A stretch of DNA of 64,000 nt from Burhinus oedicnemus. Taxonomy: Eukaryota; Chordata; Aves; Charadriiformes; Burhinidae. The DNA is taken from NCBI GenBank assembly GCA_008921705.1, contig VFFE01007859.1, positions 915,391-979,390 on the forward strand. Reading direction: 5' to 3'. A program made the translations under genes and the position numbers. The notes under the pieces were generated by a model. The model was not told the DNA's origin, did no database searches, and was given only the letters and a program-made list of their open reading frames with translations. Below are positions 37,001 through 47,776 of this stretch, one piece after another; within the stretch, counting starts at the first letter, position 1; the number at the start of each line of letters is the position of its first letter.

Positions 37001-37575
37001 CAACATAAAAAAGGAATTAGCTTAGTTCTGCATCGAAGATGGCAAAGTCATGTGTTTGAATGATGGCTGAAAATAGTTTTGTATTCAATGTGTCATAACT
37101 GGGAATGAGCTGATCCACAGCCAAATCTCATTGCTGAATCAAGTGACAACTGTTACTGACTTGCAAAAAGACACATTCATTTTTCCTGTTCCCCACAACT
37201 CAGTGAAGGAAAACAATCTTACTGACATAAGCTTTGAGGCTAGACTGACTTACATGGGAGCAAGGACTAGAGGCATAAATGTTCTTTATGAGCAGCTGAA
37301 TTTGTACATTCGGCTCTTGGAATGAAGTCCTGGTCCTATTTATGATAACAATGTTGATCCTACATGGAAATTTTTACAAATACCTTCTTTAGATGAACAG
37401 TACTTAACACTTAGACGAATTAATTTAGTGACCTCTGGATCATTCATTTCCATACCAAGGCATAATCCTTGGAAAAGGACTTTTTTCCCGGCAGCAAATA
37501 CGAATGTAAAGAACGTAAGAAAACAATGAAAACTGCTGGAAAAAAATGAGCTGACCTCCATCTGTATTTCTAGAG
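34077..37575. other. Unique non-coding DNA
   Basis: No gene is recognised. Segments near 35065-35110, 35830-35905 and 37225-37375 contain words such as CACTGACTTCC that recall old sauropsid repeats (CATTGACTTCAATGG type), but none is long enough to call. Confidence 0.45.
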
Positions 37576-37813
37576 CATAGAATCACAGAATCACCTAGGC
37601 TGGAAGAGACCTTTAAGATCATTGAGTTCAACCATCAACATAACACTGCGAAAACCACCGCTAAACCATGTCTCTCAGCACCACGTCTACCCGTCTGTTA
37701 AATACCTCCAGGGATGGCGATTCCACCACTTCCCTGGGCAGCCTGTTCTAATGCTTGATAACCCTTTCTGTGAAAAAATTTTTCTTAATATCCAATCTAA
37801 ACCTCCCCTGGCA
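37576..37813 (-). mobile_element. CR1 LINE 3' fragment
   Basis: The minus strand ends at 37576 in GGTGATTCTGTGATTCTATG, preceded by the same 3' region as the 25-kb copy: AATGATCTTAAAGGTCTCTT-like, then GAAGTGGTGGAATCGCCATC and CCTGGAGGTATTTAACAG. It is 5'-truncated at about 37813, after the aligned AGGGGAGGTTTAGATTGGAT. It contains only the very end of ORF2 and the 3' untranslated region. Confidence 0.93.
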
Positions 37814-40800
37814 TCTGAGATAACAGTCTCATCCATCCATTCACATACAAGTTCATAGCCATTGTTGTATATATGCATAAAGCCATGATCTGTGAAACCA
37901 TAAGACAATACACGCCACCTTCTCAGTCAGCCTGTGTTCAGCCCCACTGAAATTAACTGGATTTTGCTGATGATGATTTGAGGAAAAAGGAAACAAATGA
38001 GAACCCTGTGAAGCTCACCTGACAAGGCAGGTTCAAATTGAAAACCCAATGAAATGGATAATTCCTTTCAAAGACTCCAGTGCTCTTAAACTCACCATAT
38101 ATGTAATACGCTGAACTAGAAACCTAGTAGTATCATGCCAAGTTTATGGTTTGTCTTTAAGAAAAGTTAGTTCAGAGTTCTGAGTAGCTTGTGTTGCTTA
38201 CCATATACATAGTTGAGTGAAAAGGTGTATGCAGAGACAGAGACAGAGCATAAATTATACAGATTTTTTTGCACAATGAAAAATTGAAGAGATTTAGACC
38301 TTATAAACATATATAGTATGTCTGTAGTCCTGGTGCAGAGGTATCGAAAATGCAGTATGCTTTTCCAAAGAACCACAAATAAGGGAGAAGATGCTCTAAA
38401 TGAAGATACTTAGGTGTCCACAGAAGATGTTTAAAAACTTTTGTTTAAATATAAACAGAATTTTGTCATATGACATTTCTTTTTTCTTTCTTTTTTTCCC
38501 AACATTTAATCACTTACTTTTTTGTTTCATTGGCCTATATGTTATTTTAGAAAGAGAGTAAGATATCCAGATGGTGATACTTGGAAGCTTGCTTCATGAA
38601 AAAGGTCAGCTCCAAGATGCTCATTTGTTACAGGAACCAAAATGTCAGTGATAAAATTGTGCAAGATGTGATGTATCCATGTATAAAAGGCCATCCCTCC
38701 AGAGAGTACAAATTGGTCCAGCTCTACCAGAATAAATAAATTTATATCAATGTCTATCATTTGCCTTATAGGAACTTAGTTGTCATGTAAGGTGGTAGAA
38801 AACAAAGTGGAAAGACAGCAGCTGTACTGATAACAGAATACTAAACGGGATTTATATACAAGAGGACATCCTAATCGTGCTACAGTCCCCAGGCGTTTGC
38901 CCTAGACTCCAGCTGGGAGCAACAAATCCCACTGCAGCCCCAGTCCTGGCTGCACTTCTGTCTCTACATGGGAAAACTCCTCACATTTTATAGGAAATAC
39001 CTTTTTCATTACATAAAAGCACGTACCTTCCAGATTTGGATTCAGTCATGGACAAAAGTAATTGCTCCTATTACAAGGTTTGAGTGTGAAAAATGACAAG
39101 TGAATTGTTTAAGGAAGTTTCTTCCTTGTGACTACACTTCAATAAGCTAGGTGACTAACCTTTTGTGGTTCAAAGGGAAAAGTGAAAATGAACTGTCAAC
39201 AACTGGAAATAAAACATGGTATGGACCAAGATTTTTCTTCCATTTGCATGACAGGATGTTCCTTCACTTCACGCAGAACTGAAGTTCTTTAAGATCCTGA
39301 TCATCAAGGACAAGCCTCACTGAGCTGTTCCAAACCCACCAGGTGGTGATCATCTACCATCTGTGACTATCCAAGGGCAGATGTGACAGATTTTCTGCAG
39401 CACACCAGAAGCAGGAGACAAACTACCCAGCCTTCTGAAATCCTGCAGAACAAATGCTGAAACCAAGACCAATCTTTAGAGAGGAGACCCACAAATACCT
39501 TGCACAGACATGTGCCTTTGAAAAAAAACTGTGTTAGAAGGCGGAGTTTACTGTTGATTTGCAAACATGTTTTCACTGAAGCATACCTCCTGAGGTATCT
39601 GAGGAAGGGGAAGAGTGAAAAGTAACGAAAGGCCTGGTGAGAAGATCATGTATAGTTTAGTCAGCTTTCCAACAAATTCTTTATTCCAATTGGCCACAAA
39701 TTTCTTTTTTTTATCAAGTCTTCTTCTAGTAAACAAAGTACGTACAAGTTCTTAAAGCATCCTGATATCAGATAGCCAAATAGGAGAGACATAGATAGAG
39801 ACAAAGAGCCTTCAGACAGACAACAGTTTGGTGCTGCTGTGACAGACTGACATGTCACCAGGAACCTGGATCACTGCATCACATTAGAGACCACTCTGAT
39901 CAACATGTTATTGACCATTGCAGGGTGGGATATAGGTTATGAACGGGACCTCTGTCCCATAATGTATCATAAGAGTGATCTTTCAAACTTTTTCTTTTTA
40001 ATGTAGAATTAAAATAAATACTTTGGAAAACAGAACCTGTACTGGTTTACTTCCAGTTGTTATAGCTCAGCAGGATGTACATAAATACAGTTAATGGTTT
40101 CTTATATGAAAGAACAGAATCAGATCAAGAAAGCAAAGACAGTGTTGCAGCTGAGAAACTGATTTCAGACAGAAACCGCAACTACTCAAGCTAGGAAACT
40201 GTATCATACGCCTGGTGAAACAAGAGATTTCTTCATACCCTTGCAGAATTGCACTGAATCAGTGAGTCTCACACTGCCAGGAAGCCTACTCTTCAAGCAT
40301 CTTCTTCACTGAGCTATCTCCCTCCAGAGACCTGCTCTGAGACAGCTGGTTTTTTAAAAAATGGATATTCAAGACAGGTGCTTCCCTGGGGTATATTCCC
40401 TACCCCTTACAAACCTTCAGAAATGTTCTCATGGATGTTTCTTGCCAATGAGAAAAAAAGCAGAATTTTTTTTTTAAAAAAAAAAGCAACCATTTTCTCA
40501 CCAGTCATGTTATTCTCCATAAAGCTGAGAATTCCAAAGTGCCATGCTCTTAAAAAGTAATATTCATAAGTAATAAATTAAATAGACACTGTGTGTGTTT
40601 TAAAAACAGGTTACTAAAATGTAGAGCATCTAAGGTACTCCTTAAATTAAATTTAAGCAACCTGTTTACCATTGCATTTATTAAACTTAGACAGTAAAAT
40701 CAGACCAATTAGTTTCACAATATTCTGCAACCATTACAATTTTAACAGTAATGACACCAAATAAGGTGAACGGAAATGCAGTACAGTTTAATAGAAATTA

Positions 40801-41161
40801 TCCTAAAAAAGGTATGAGAAGCAGATCTCCACTTTTCTAACTAACCTCACAGCATGCTGTGCCAAAAGTACAAATCTGTCCATTCTATGTTTATTTTCCC
40901 AAAACCAGGTGTTAAGATTAACCCTTTCACACTCTCCATTATAATTGGAGGTATTTAATAAGACACAGTCTCAACGGACAAGACAGAAGCTGGAATCTGT
41001 ACAACTCCTGAAACATTCTTGGGTTGCTTCGCACATCTGTTGCCTCAAAACATCACAGTGTGCCGTAGGTTTCCACTGGTATGGAACAATGTTTGCACTA
41101 AACATAGAAACCCTTGATAGTATTCATATTACAAAAAAACAGATGTCTTTCTATTTCTGGG
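37814..41161. other. Unique non-coding DNA
   Basis: No gene or element is recognised. A T/A low-complexity patch lies near 40470-40490. Confidence 0.5.
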
Positions 41162-41447
41162 TGTTGTGGTTTAACCCCAGCCAGCAACTAGGACCAGACA
41201 GCCGCTCACTCAGTCCTCCCCCTCCCCGAAGCAGGGTAGGGAGAAGAGGAAGAAAAAGGAGAAAAAAACCCGCATGGGTTGAGATAAAGACAGTTTAATA
41301 GAACAGTAACAGAATAGAAAAATAATAATAATGGTAAAAGAATATACAAAATAAAGTGATCCAATACAATTGCTCTTACCACCCAATGATCGATTTTCCA
41401 GCCTGTCTGGGTTTTCTGCTGATTCCTGCCCCTCTTGCCAACCCCCA

Positions 41448-41469
41448 TTTTTATACTGAGCATGACGTC
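41448..41469 (-). promoter_or_regulatory. LTR promoter words: CRE-like site and TATA box
   Basis: In LTR orientation GACGTCAT is followed 8 bp later by TATAAAAA. The arrangement fits a retroviral LTR core promoter. In the 11.3-kb copy the same positions read TGATGTC and an altered TATA, consistent with CpG decay. Confidence 0.55.
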
Positions 41470-41584
41470 TATGGTATGGAATATTCCTTTGGCCAGCTTG
41501 TCCTGTCTATGCTCCCTCTCAGCTTCTATGGGAAGCTGAAAAAGTCCTTGACTTAATACAAACGTCACTTAGCAACAACCAAAG

Positions 41585-41683
41585 ACCTGGTTTAGTGGAA
41601 GGTGTCCCTGCCCATGGCAGAGGGTTTGGAACTAGATGGTCTTTAAGGTCCCTTCCCACTCTAACCATTCTATGTTTCTATGA
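41585..41683 (+). mobile_element. CR1 3' tail nested inside an LTR
   Basis: The segment runs from CCTGGTTTAGTGGAAGGTGT through TTGGAACTAGATGGTCTTTA to the tail CCATTCTATGTTTCTATGA. On both sides the LTR sequence continues in register with the other LTR copies: CACTTAGCAACAACC on the left and TGTTATCAACACTATTCTCA on the right. This CR1 therefore inserted into a pre-existing LTR. Confidence 0.92.
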
Positions 41684-41776
41684 AAACAATGTGTTATCAA
41701 CACTATTCTCATACTGAATCCAAATCACAGCAGCTACTAGGAAGAAAATTAATTCTATCCCACTGAAACCAGGACA

Positions 41777-42387
41777 TTGGGAAACATGAAATACCAGCTT
41801 CTGCCCTCTCTTTCATCATTTTTCAGTCAATAAGAACTTCAGTGTCTTCAGCAGGATGTCACCCTCATAAAATGGACTGAAAGCAGAGCGACATATTTGG
41901 AATACAAAATGGAGGGATTTTTCATTTAATCTCCACTAGCATTTAGCATATACTTGGAACAATAAGTGTTGATAATTCTTACCATTTTATCCTCATTAGA
42001 AGCACTAGATATTCAACTTATGTAAATGCATCCCCTTCCCTCCAGTGTATGTGCCTATGAGGAAAAAAGCCAACGAAAAAACATGCAGCATCATTTCATG
42101 CTGCAAGACATCAGCATTATCTCTTAGGAAATAACCAGTGCTTTACTAAATATAGGCTGCAGCCAGCCTACTCTGGTGGCCAAGGTGGTTTGCCAGGATG
42201 AGCCGTGACTTGAGTCAGGTCTATCTTGTACTCTGAGGCAGGCTGGAGAGGTCTGGTGTGCTCCTGTGGAGCAGTGCAATGCTGTGCTGACAGCAATGCT
42301 GAAGCACAATGTAGTATTAGTGCAGAGCTGTACCTTATCTTCCAAGTCCTGCCCTTCTCTGAGATTAATTAGCTTCATAGTAGCACT
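41777..42387. other. Unique non-coding DNA
   Basis: No feature is recognised between the LTR and the microsatellite. Confidence 0.5.
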
Positions 42388-42479
42388 TTTTCTTTTTTCT
42401 TTTTCTTTTTATTTTTCTTGTTTTTTCTTTTTCTTTTTCTTTTTCTTTTTCTTTTTTCTTTTTCTTTTTCTTTTTCTTC
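42388..42479. repeat. (CTTTTT)n microsatellite
   Basis: About 90 bp of CTTTTT hexamers with rare interruptions (TTTTTATTTTTCTTG near 42408-42422). It is almost purely pyrimidine on this strand. Confidence 0.93.
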
Positions 42480-45400
42480 ATGTATTTGAATAAGTTAAAG
42501 TTAACTGTTCATTCCTGTTTGTTTCCCAGTAATGAAGAATTCTGTGCAAAATTAATGTGTTCCTTAAAGATCCTAACAAGTACTCTGAAATTTATGTAAA
42601 GGATTAGAATGCTAGTTTTGATTAATTTTCTGTTAAAACCTCAGCTAGCAGTTCATATAGACACAGCTGATTTGATGGAGACAGATAGCATGCTTATATC
42701 AAGGCATAGTTGCAGTCCGTGATGTACCCTACAGTTCTGGTCCTTGGTATGTGTCCTGACAATGTCATGCCTGCTTACTGAGGTGGGAACCAGCTGACTG
42801 GGATACCATTTGTGTGTTTTGCTTTTATTTGGGAAATTTCGGTGGATGGGCATGCCAGGGTCCCTCCCTCCTGGGGACCTGGGAATCCAGACTGCAGTAT
42901 TTCTGCCTCGGGGTCAGATGTGTCCAGAGTGTGAATGTGTGACAGGACTGTAGGTACACTACAGCTCTGAACTGTAAATGCTTTTTCACACCTGGTAGTC
43001 TTTTTGTTCTGGAGGAAGCAACGTTTACAAGAGTTCACTCTTGCAAGTTAAGCTCTTGGCTGGATATTGGCATGTCTGAAATAGTTTCAGGTGTAAGAGC
43101 TCAGATACTGCATCTATGATGGATTTGAGAAGCACAAACTTTGACAGTGAAAACTTCAGATGGGAAAGGAAAACCGTAAGGCCTTTTAATACCCTCACAA
43201 AACCTGTATGCATCTTGAGATTCATTACTGAATGCCCCTGTATTTTTTAATGTTGCCTTTTTTTATAGGGATTGTGACTGACTATGGGGTAATTTCACTC
43301 GCGCGAACCTTGGAGTAATGATGAACATTATTCATATAGGTTCTTCTCACAGATGTAGGCTTTGAGTACTAGTTTTATTTAGATATTCTGAATTATTTTC
43401 TGGAGCAGCCTCATTTACCTGATTACAGTGCACTCATTATACAGATGAAACCTAACGACAAATGGTACGAATACTTGTTTAGGGTTGCATCCTTCCAGTA
43501 TATGCTTTGGTGAAAAGACTAAAGCACTTCAACTCTTTTCTTGGAGAATTTTGTTTCTCACCCTGTGTATCAGCTGCTGCGCATGGAGCAAGGTGCACCA
43601 GAGTCTTCTCATATTCCTGTCCTTTCTCCCTGGAGTTACATTCACAGTGGGGGGAAAAGGAGGGGAGGCTTCTCCCTCCCTTGCATGCCCAAGAAAGAGT
43701 TATGACAATTTAGCCCTAAGTGCTTAAGCCATGGTCCAGTGCTGCTGAATCTGAGCTTGGCATCATTTGAAGGAGCTTGCTGAAGTGTGAAAGACACTGA
43801 CGTGGCTATGATTAAAAAGTATTGAAATATTATAGACCACACTGGAAGAGGCCCTTATTCAGGTGGATGAGGTCAAGGCAGGTTAACACACAAGGAACAC
43901 TTTTGTAGTTGATGCTTGTGTACATCAGGCAAAGTTGTATTAAGAGTTGTTTCATGGGGTATATCCTCTCTTTCACCTTACTGGCCAGACTACAATTGGC
44001 AGAACAAATTTTGCAGTCATAAAAGTTGATCTTGCTATTCATATTTTTAGAAGGGATTATGCATTGGCAGGAGCCCTTCTCTGTACCTACTTCTCTCTAT
44101 TCTATGCCTTTGATGTAAGTTTTTTATTCCTGGCTAGCTGAGAACCTGAACAATAACAGAGAAAAAAAATAGAGAATGGGGTATATGATGTAACTCAACA
44201 GAAAACACAGGTGACTGAAGTTTGAGAGGTATGATAAATTTTAAGGAGGTTCCTGCTTTCTTGAGCAACTGTTCCCATATCTTAATTGTACCTATTAAAA
44301 ATGTAATATAAAGGTTTTACTTTGGGTTCATTTAAAAGTGAAAGGAGTATGTTAGCAAGTGGCAAACTTCCAAGTTAACTACACACTTTAGGATGGGATG
44401 AATGTCATTTCCAACACTCTGGAACTATGATTGACCCCAATGTATAAATATTTTTTGATACTCAATAATATTTTAGTCCCATTTTCATGGCTGTATCCCA
44501 GACTATAGATGAAAGCTAAGTATCTGTTTTCTTTTTTTGGCAAACAATGATGTCCTGATTTTTCCAATCTAAATTGCCCTCCAGGGCACTAATAAAACAA
44601 GTCATGGCTCACAAAGTAAATTTCCTGTGTACTAATTGAAAACGGTTTCAAATTTATTAGGGTTTCAATCATCTTCCCAAGATCTAATGCTTGTGTTCAC
44701 AGTAGTCAATATGGCTGTTAATATATTTACCTGAAAGGTGAAAAAAGTATTAAAAATATTTCCCAGGCATTTTCAAATGGGGAGGGGGGGAAGATAAAAA
44801 TAACAAAAACAGAAAACCACACATTTCATATAGTTGAACGTGGTTTAAAACAACATCTGAAACTGAGCACTCATTCTCACGAAATATTTGTTTTTTTTGT
44901 ACTGCCAAAACCTTTCCTATGTGTGTTCCCAGACAGTGGCTGTAACACACGATCTACTAGAATTTGCTGGTAGACTTTGTTCTCAGATGGTAGAAAAGGC
45001 AGGAAAGAGACAAGATTGGTTTCTTCGATTTGCTAGGTTTCTCTTTGTCCTCTATAAGCTTCAGGAGACAGAGAGAGAAGGGATGATGAAATGCTCTAAC
45101 TTTCTCCCCCATCAAACCACACCACAAAGAAGCGTAAGCCTATGCAAACCATCCCCCAACAACCCGCAAAGAGTACGCCTTCTGCTCTGTGCTTCCTCTC
45201 TCCAAAATATTGTACTGGGAGGGAGGGCACTTGTCAGATTTTCTGGCACCACATTTCATAGCAGAGTTCCTCTAGCAAGAGAACCACAACCTCTTGTGCA
45301 GACTGAATTAATAATATGACAAAGGCATTTGGCCTCCATGTGGATGAGGGCTGGCTGGAAAACTGGAACTCTGGTTTCTGAAAGATTTCAGGGTTTGGGG

Positions 45401-47131
45401 ATTTGTTTTATTTTCTTCATCATGCCAAATCAAATTGTGTAAAGGAAAAACGGGGGAGGAGAAAAAAACTCCAAACCCTCACCTTCTTATTTTCCTAGTA
45501 ATACCGATGTGTGAATGCTCTAAAATAGCTCAATAGTTATGAAGATCACATATGATTAAAAAGCAAAACAAAACAAAACTCTTTTTTTCTCATATCTCTG
45601 ATAAATCCTAGAATAAAATCAGTCTCTTTTCATTGTTTCTATTGCAACTGTCTAGGTTTGTGTAAATTCTTAAATATTAGGCCAGAGTCCAACTGGCTTG
45701 ATGGTGATAAAAGAATGAAATGTCTATGGAAGATCATTCAATATCTCAGGGGATGTGGGAGACTGCAGTTCAAATCTCACCCATTTTTTGGTTCATGGTG
45801 ATCTCAAGAAAGGGATGGGGCAAAGCCCTGTTGCTCTTTTCGTGCCCTATATCCTTGGGGAGATACAGTCTTTCTGATTGCTGTCCCACATTTATACAAA
45901 TTACCTTCACTGGACCATGACACACATGCATTAATTCTCTGTTCTCATGTTTTGTCTAAGTAAAAGTACAGTCAAGGCAAACGTATTCCTTTGGGATATT
46001 CTGTGATGGATCTATCTGAGAAAAGTTTCAAATAAAAATGTTCTTGACAATTATTATTTTTCATTAGGACGAAAAAAAATATTTGTTCTGACGAATCATA
46101 ATTTTTGGATAGAGAAGTGACTTTGCTGGAGAAGTCCCAACCAGCTGTAATGCAGATGGCCTTTGCTCTGTGTATGTGCCCTGAGAGCTGCAGTGGAACA
46201 ACAGCAGTCCTCATGAGATGGGTTCCAGCACTGGCTGCTGTTTGTACGTGCTGCTCTACCCACCGTACGTTTCACCCACCCTGCCTTTCACAGCCCAAAA
46301 CAAGAAGCAGCACTCAAAGTGTGCAATCCCTATTTTATTTAGCTCCAGTTCTAAACACTGCTGTTTGAGCTCCTCTCTGCTTACAGAGGTACCTTCTCAA
46401 CTAGTATACCTAAGGGAACTACATTAATATCTGCTAGCTATTTTATCCAGCCACAGTCTCTCTGTCAAGACTCATGTTCATGGCAAAGACAGCAGAAGAC
46501 CAGATGAGCAACAGTTGCAATGCTATAAACTAATTCCCAGATGTAGAAGAGACTAGTTGTAATGGCTGTATTGTACATGTGGAAATTAAGTCTAAACATA
46601 CTGCAGTCCCCATACGCTTGTGAGCCAATTAAAATGTCAGTCATGACAGCAACTTAGTACATACTGTGTTTCTCCTTCTGTTCTCTTGTATGCATATCTT
46701 TCTGGTGTGTTCATGACAGTTTATGAAAAAAAAAGGATGATAATATTAGTTATTTCACCATTATATGCTTTCTGCTATGCTTAGTACAATACTACACTTA
46801 ATTCCAAGAACTTTAGAAGATAACCATTGAACTCCAGTAATTATAATTTCTTTCAAACTGTTCTAAGCAGTAGTTGCACTTTTTCGGTCTTACATACTAG
46901 TATTGTCTTATAAAGCTGCAGTAGATAGTTTATCATTTTACAAATGTTAGAATATGTAATCCATGTTTTATGCAGATACGTCTTTTTTCTTGGCAGTATT
47001 GTACTCCAGAAAGATGGAGTACAGAATCGTGATGTGATTATGAAATCCATCAATAGTCAGATAATGTCTAACAGGAAAAATGTTGACAGCCACTCTGTAG
47101 ATGCTCCCAGATATGAGCCTAGCTTTGAAGT
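42480..47131. other. Unique non-coding DNA
   Basis: No gene is recognised. The 143-codon frame at 44888-45319 is the longest ATG-started plus frame outside repeats, but it shows no known domain. A possible MIR-like stretch at 45745-45815 is too weak to call. Confidence 0.5.
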
Positions 47132-47776
47132 TGTTACGGTTTGAGAAATCCACAACAATTTATTGTTGTTTAGACAATTATTGTATCACCCGATGACCCC
47201 TCCCCACCCAGGAAGGGGGAATCAGGAAGAAAACCAGGAAACCCAGGGGTTGACAGATAAACATTTAATAGAATGAGACTAAATAATTAACAGTAATAAT
47301 ACTAAAGCACCAATAGTGATCCCAATATCAATCTAAAATATATATAAGGATTATACTCAGCCAACTGTATCCGCAGGAAGCCGTGCACTCCCAGCAGTGG
47401 ACAGTAAATGTCGGACACTGCGAGTGCTACGGCTTCAGGAGGAAGGGAAGGGCTCAGGGGTCCGGCACCGGGGCAAGGAGTTCTCTGGACTGCCGTCATC
47501 AAGGGAGGGCTCCCCTCCTCAGCAAACTTTCTAATTTCTATTGAATGTGACGTTCATGGTATGAAATAATCCTGTTGGCCAGCTTGGGTCAAGTCCCCGG
47601 GTCTCGCTCCTCCTCATCCCTGCACCTGGCGAGCTTGAAAACACCAAGACCTTGAAACCCACACACCATAGCTGGCTAGAAAGTAAATATTTTCACAAAT
47701 TCAGACACTAGAGTCTTCTAAAAGTACAATTTTCCCAAGAATTAGAAATTAGTCCTGTGTTGCTCAAACCAGGACA
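47132..47776 (-). mobile_element. Solo ERVL-type LTR with perfect 5-bp target-site duplication
   Basis: Termini are TGTTACGGTTT at 47132 and AAACCAGGACA ending at 47776. GAAGT immediately precedes (47127-47131) and immediately follows (47777-47781) the unit, a perfect 5-bp duplication. Shared blocks with the 41-kb copy include TGACGTTCATGGTATG, TTGGCCAGCTTG and the minus-strand ATTAAA signal (47264-47269). The 5' and GC-rich central blocks differ, so it is a related subfamily. Several CpGs survive at 47370-47500, suggesting a fairly recent insertion. At 645 bp with no internal genes, it is a solo LTR. Confidence 0.92.

Larger units (their letters stand above)
41162..41776 (-). mobile_element. 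Solo ERVL-type LTR interrupted by a nested CR1
   Basis: TG...CA termini (TGTTGTGGTTTAA at 41162, CCAGGACA ending 41776) are flanked by CTGGG (41157-41161) and TTGGG (41777-41781), a 5-bp duplication with one mismatch. Minus-strand LTR landmarks are a CRE-like GACGTCA (41463-41469), a TATA word TATAAAAA (41448-41455) and the ATTAAA polyadenylation signal (41294-41299), in the right order. The LTR is split at about 41584 by a 99-bp CR1 tail. Without it the length is 516 bp, close to the 541 bp of the 11.3-kb copy. No internal retroviral genes are present. Confidence 0.9.

Noticed and set aside
45745..45815. MIR-like stretch (GTTCAAATCTCACCC, GGTGATCTCAAGAAAG)
   Set aside because: Only two short blocks fit and the TGTAAAATGG block is missing; too weak to annotate.
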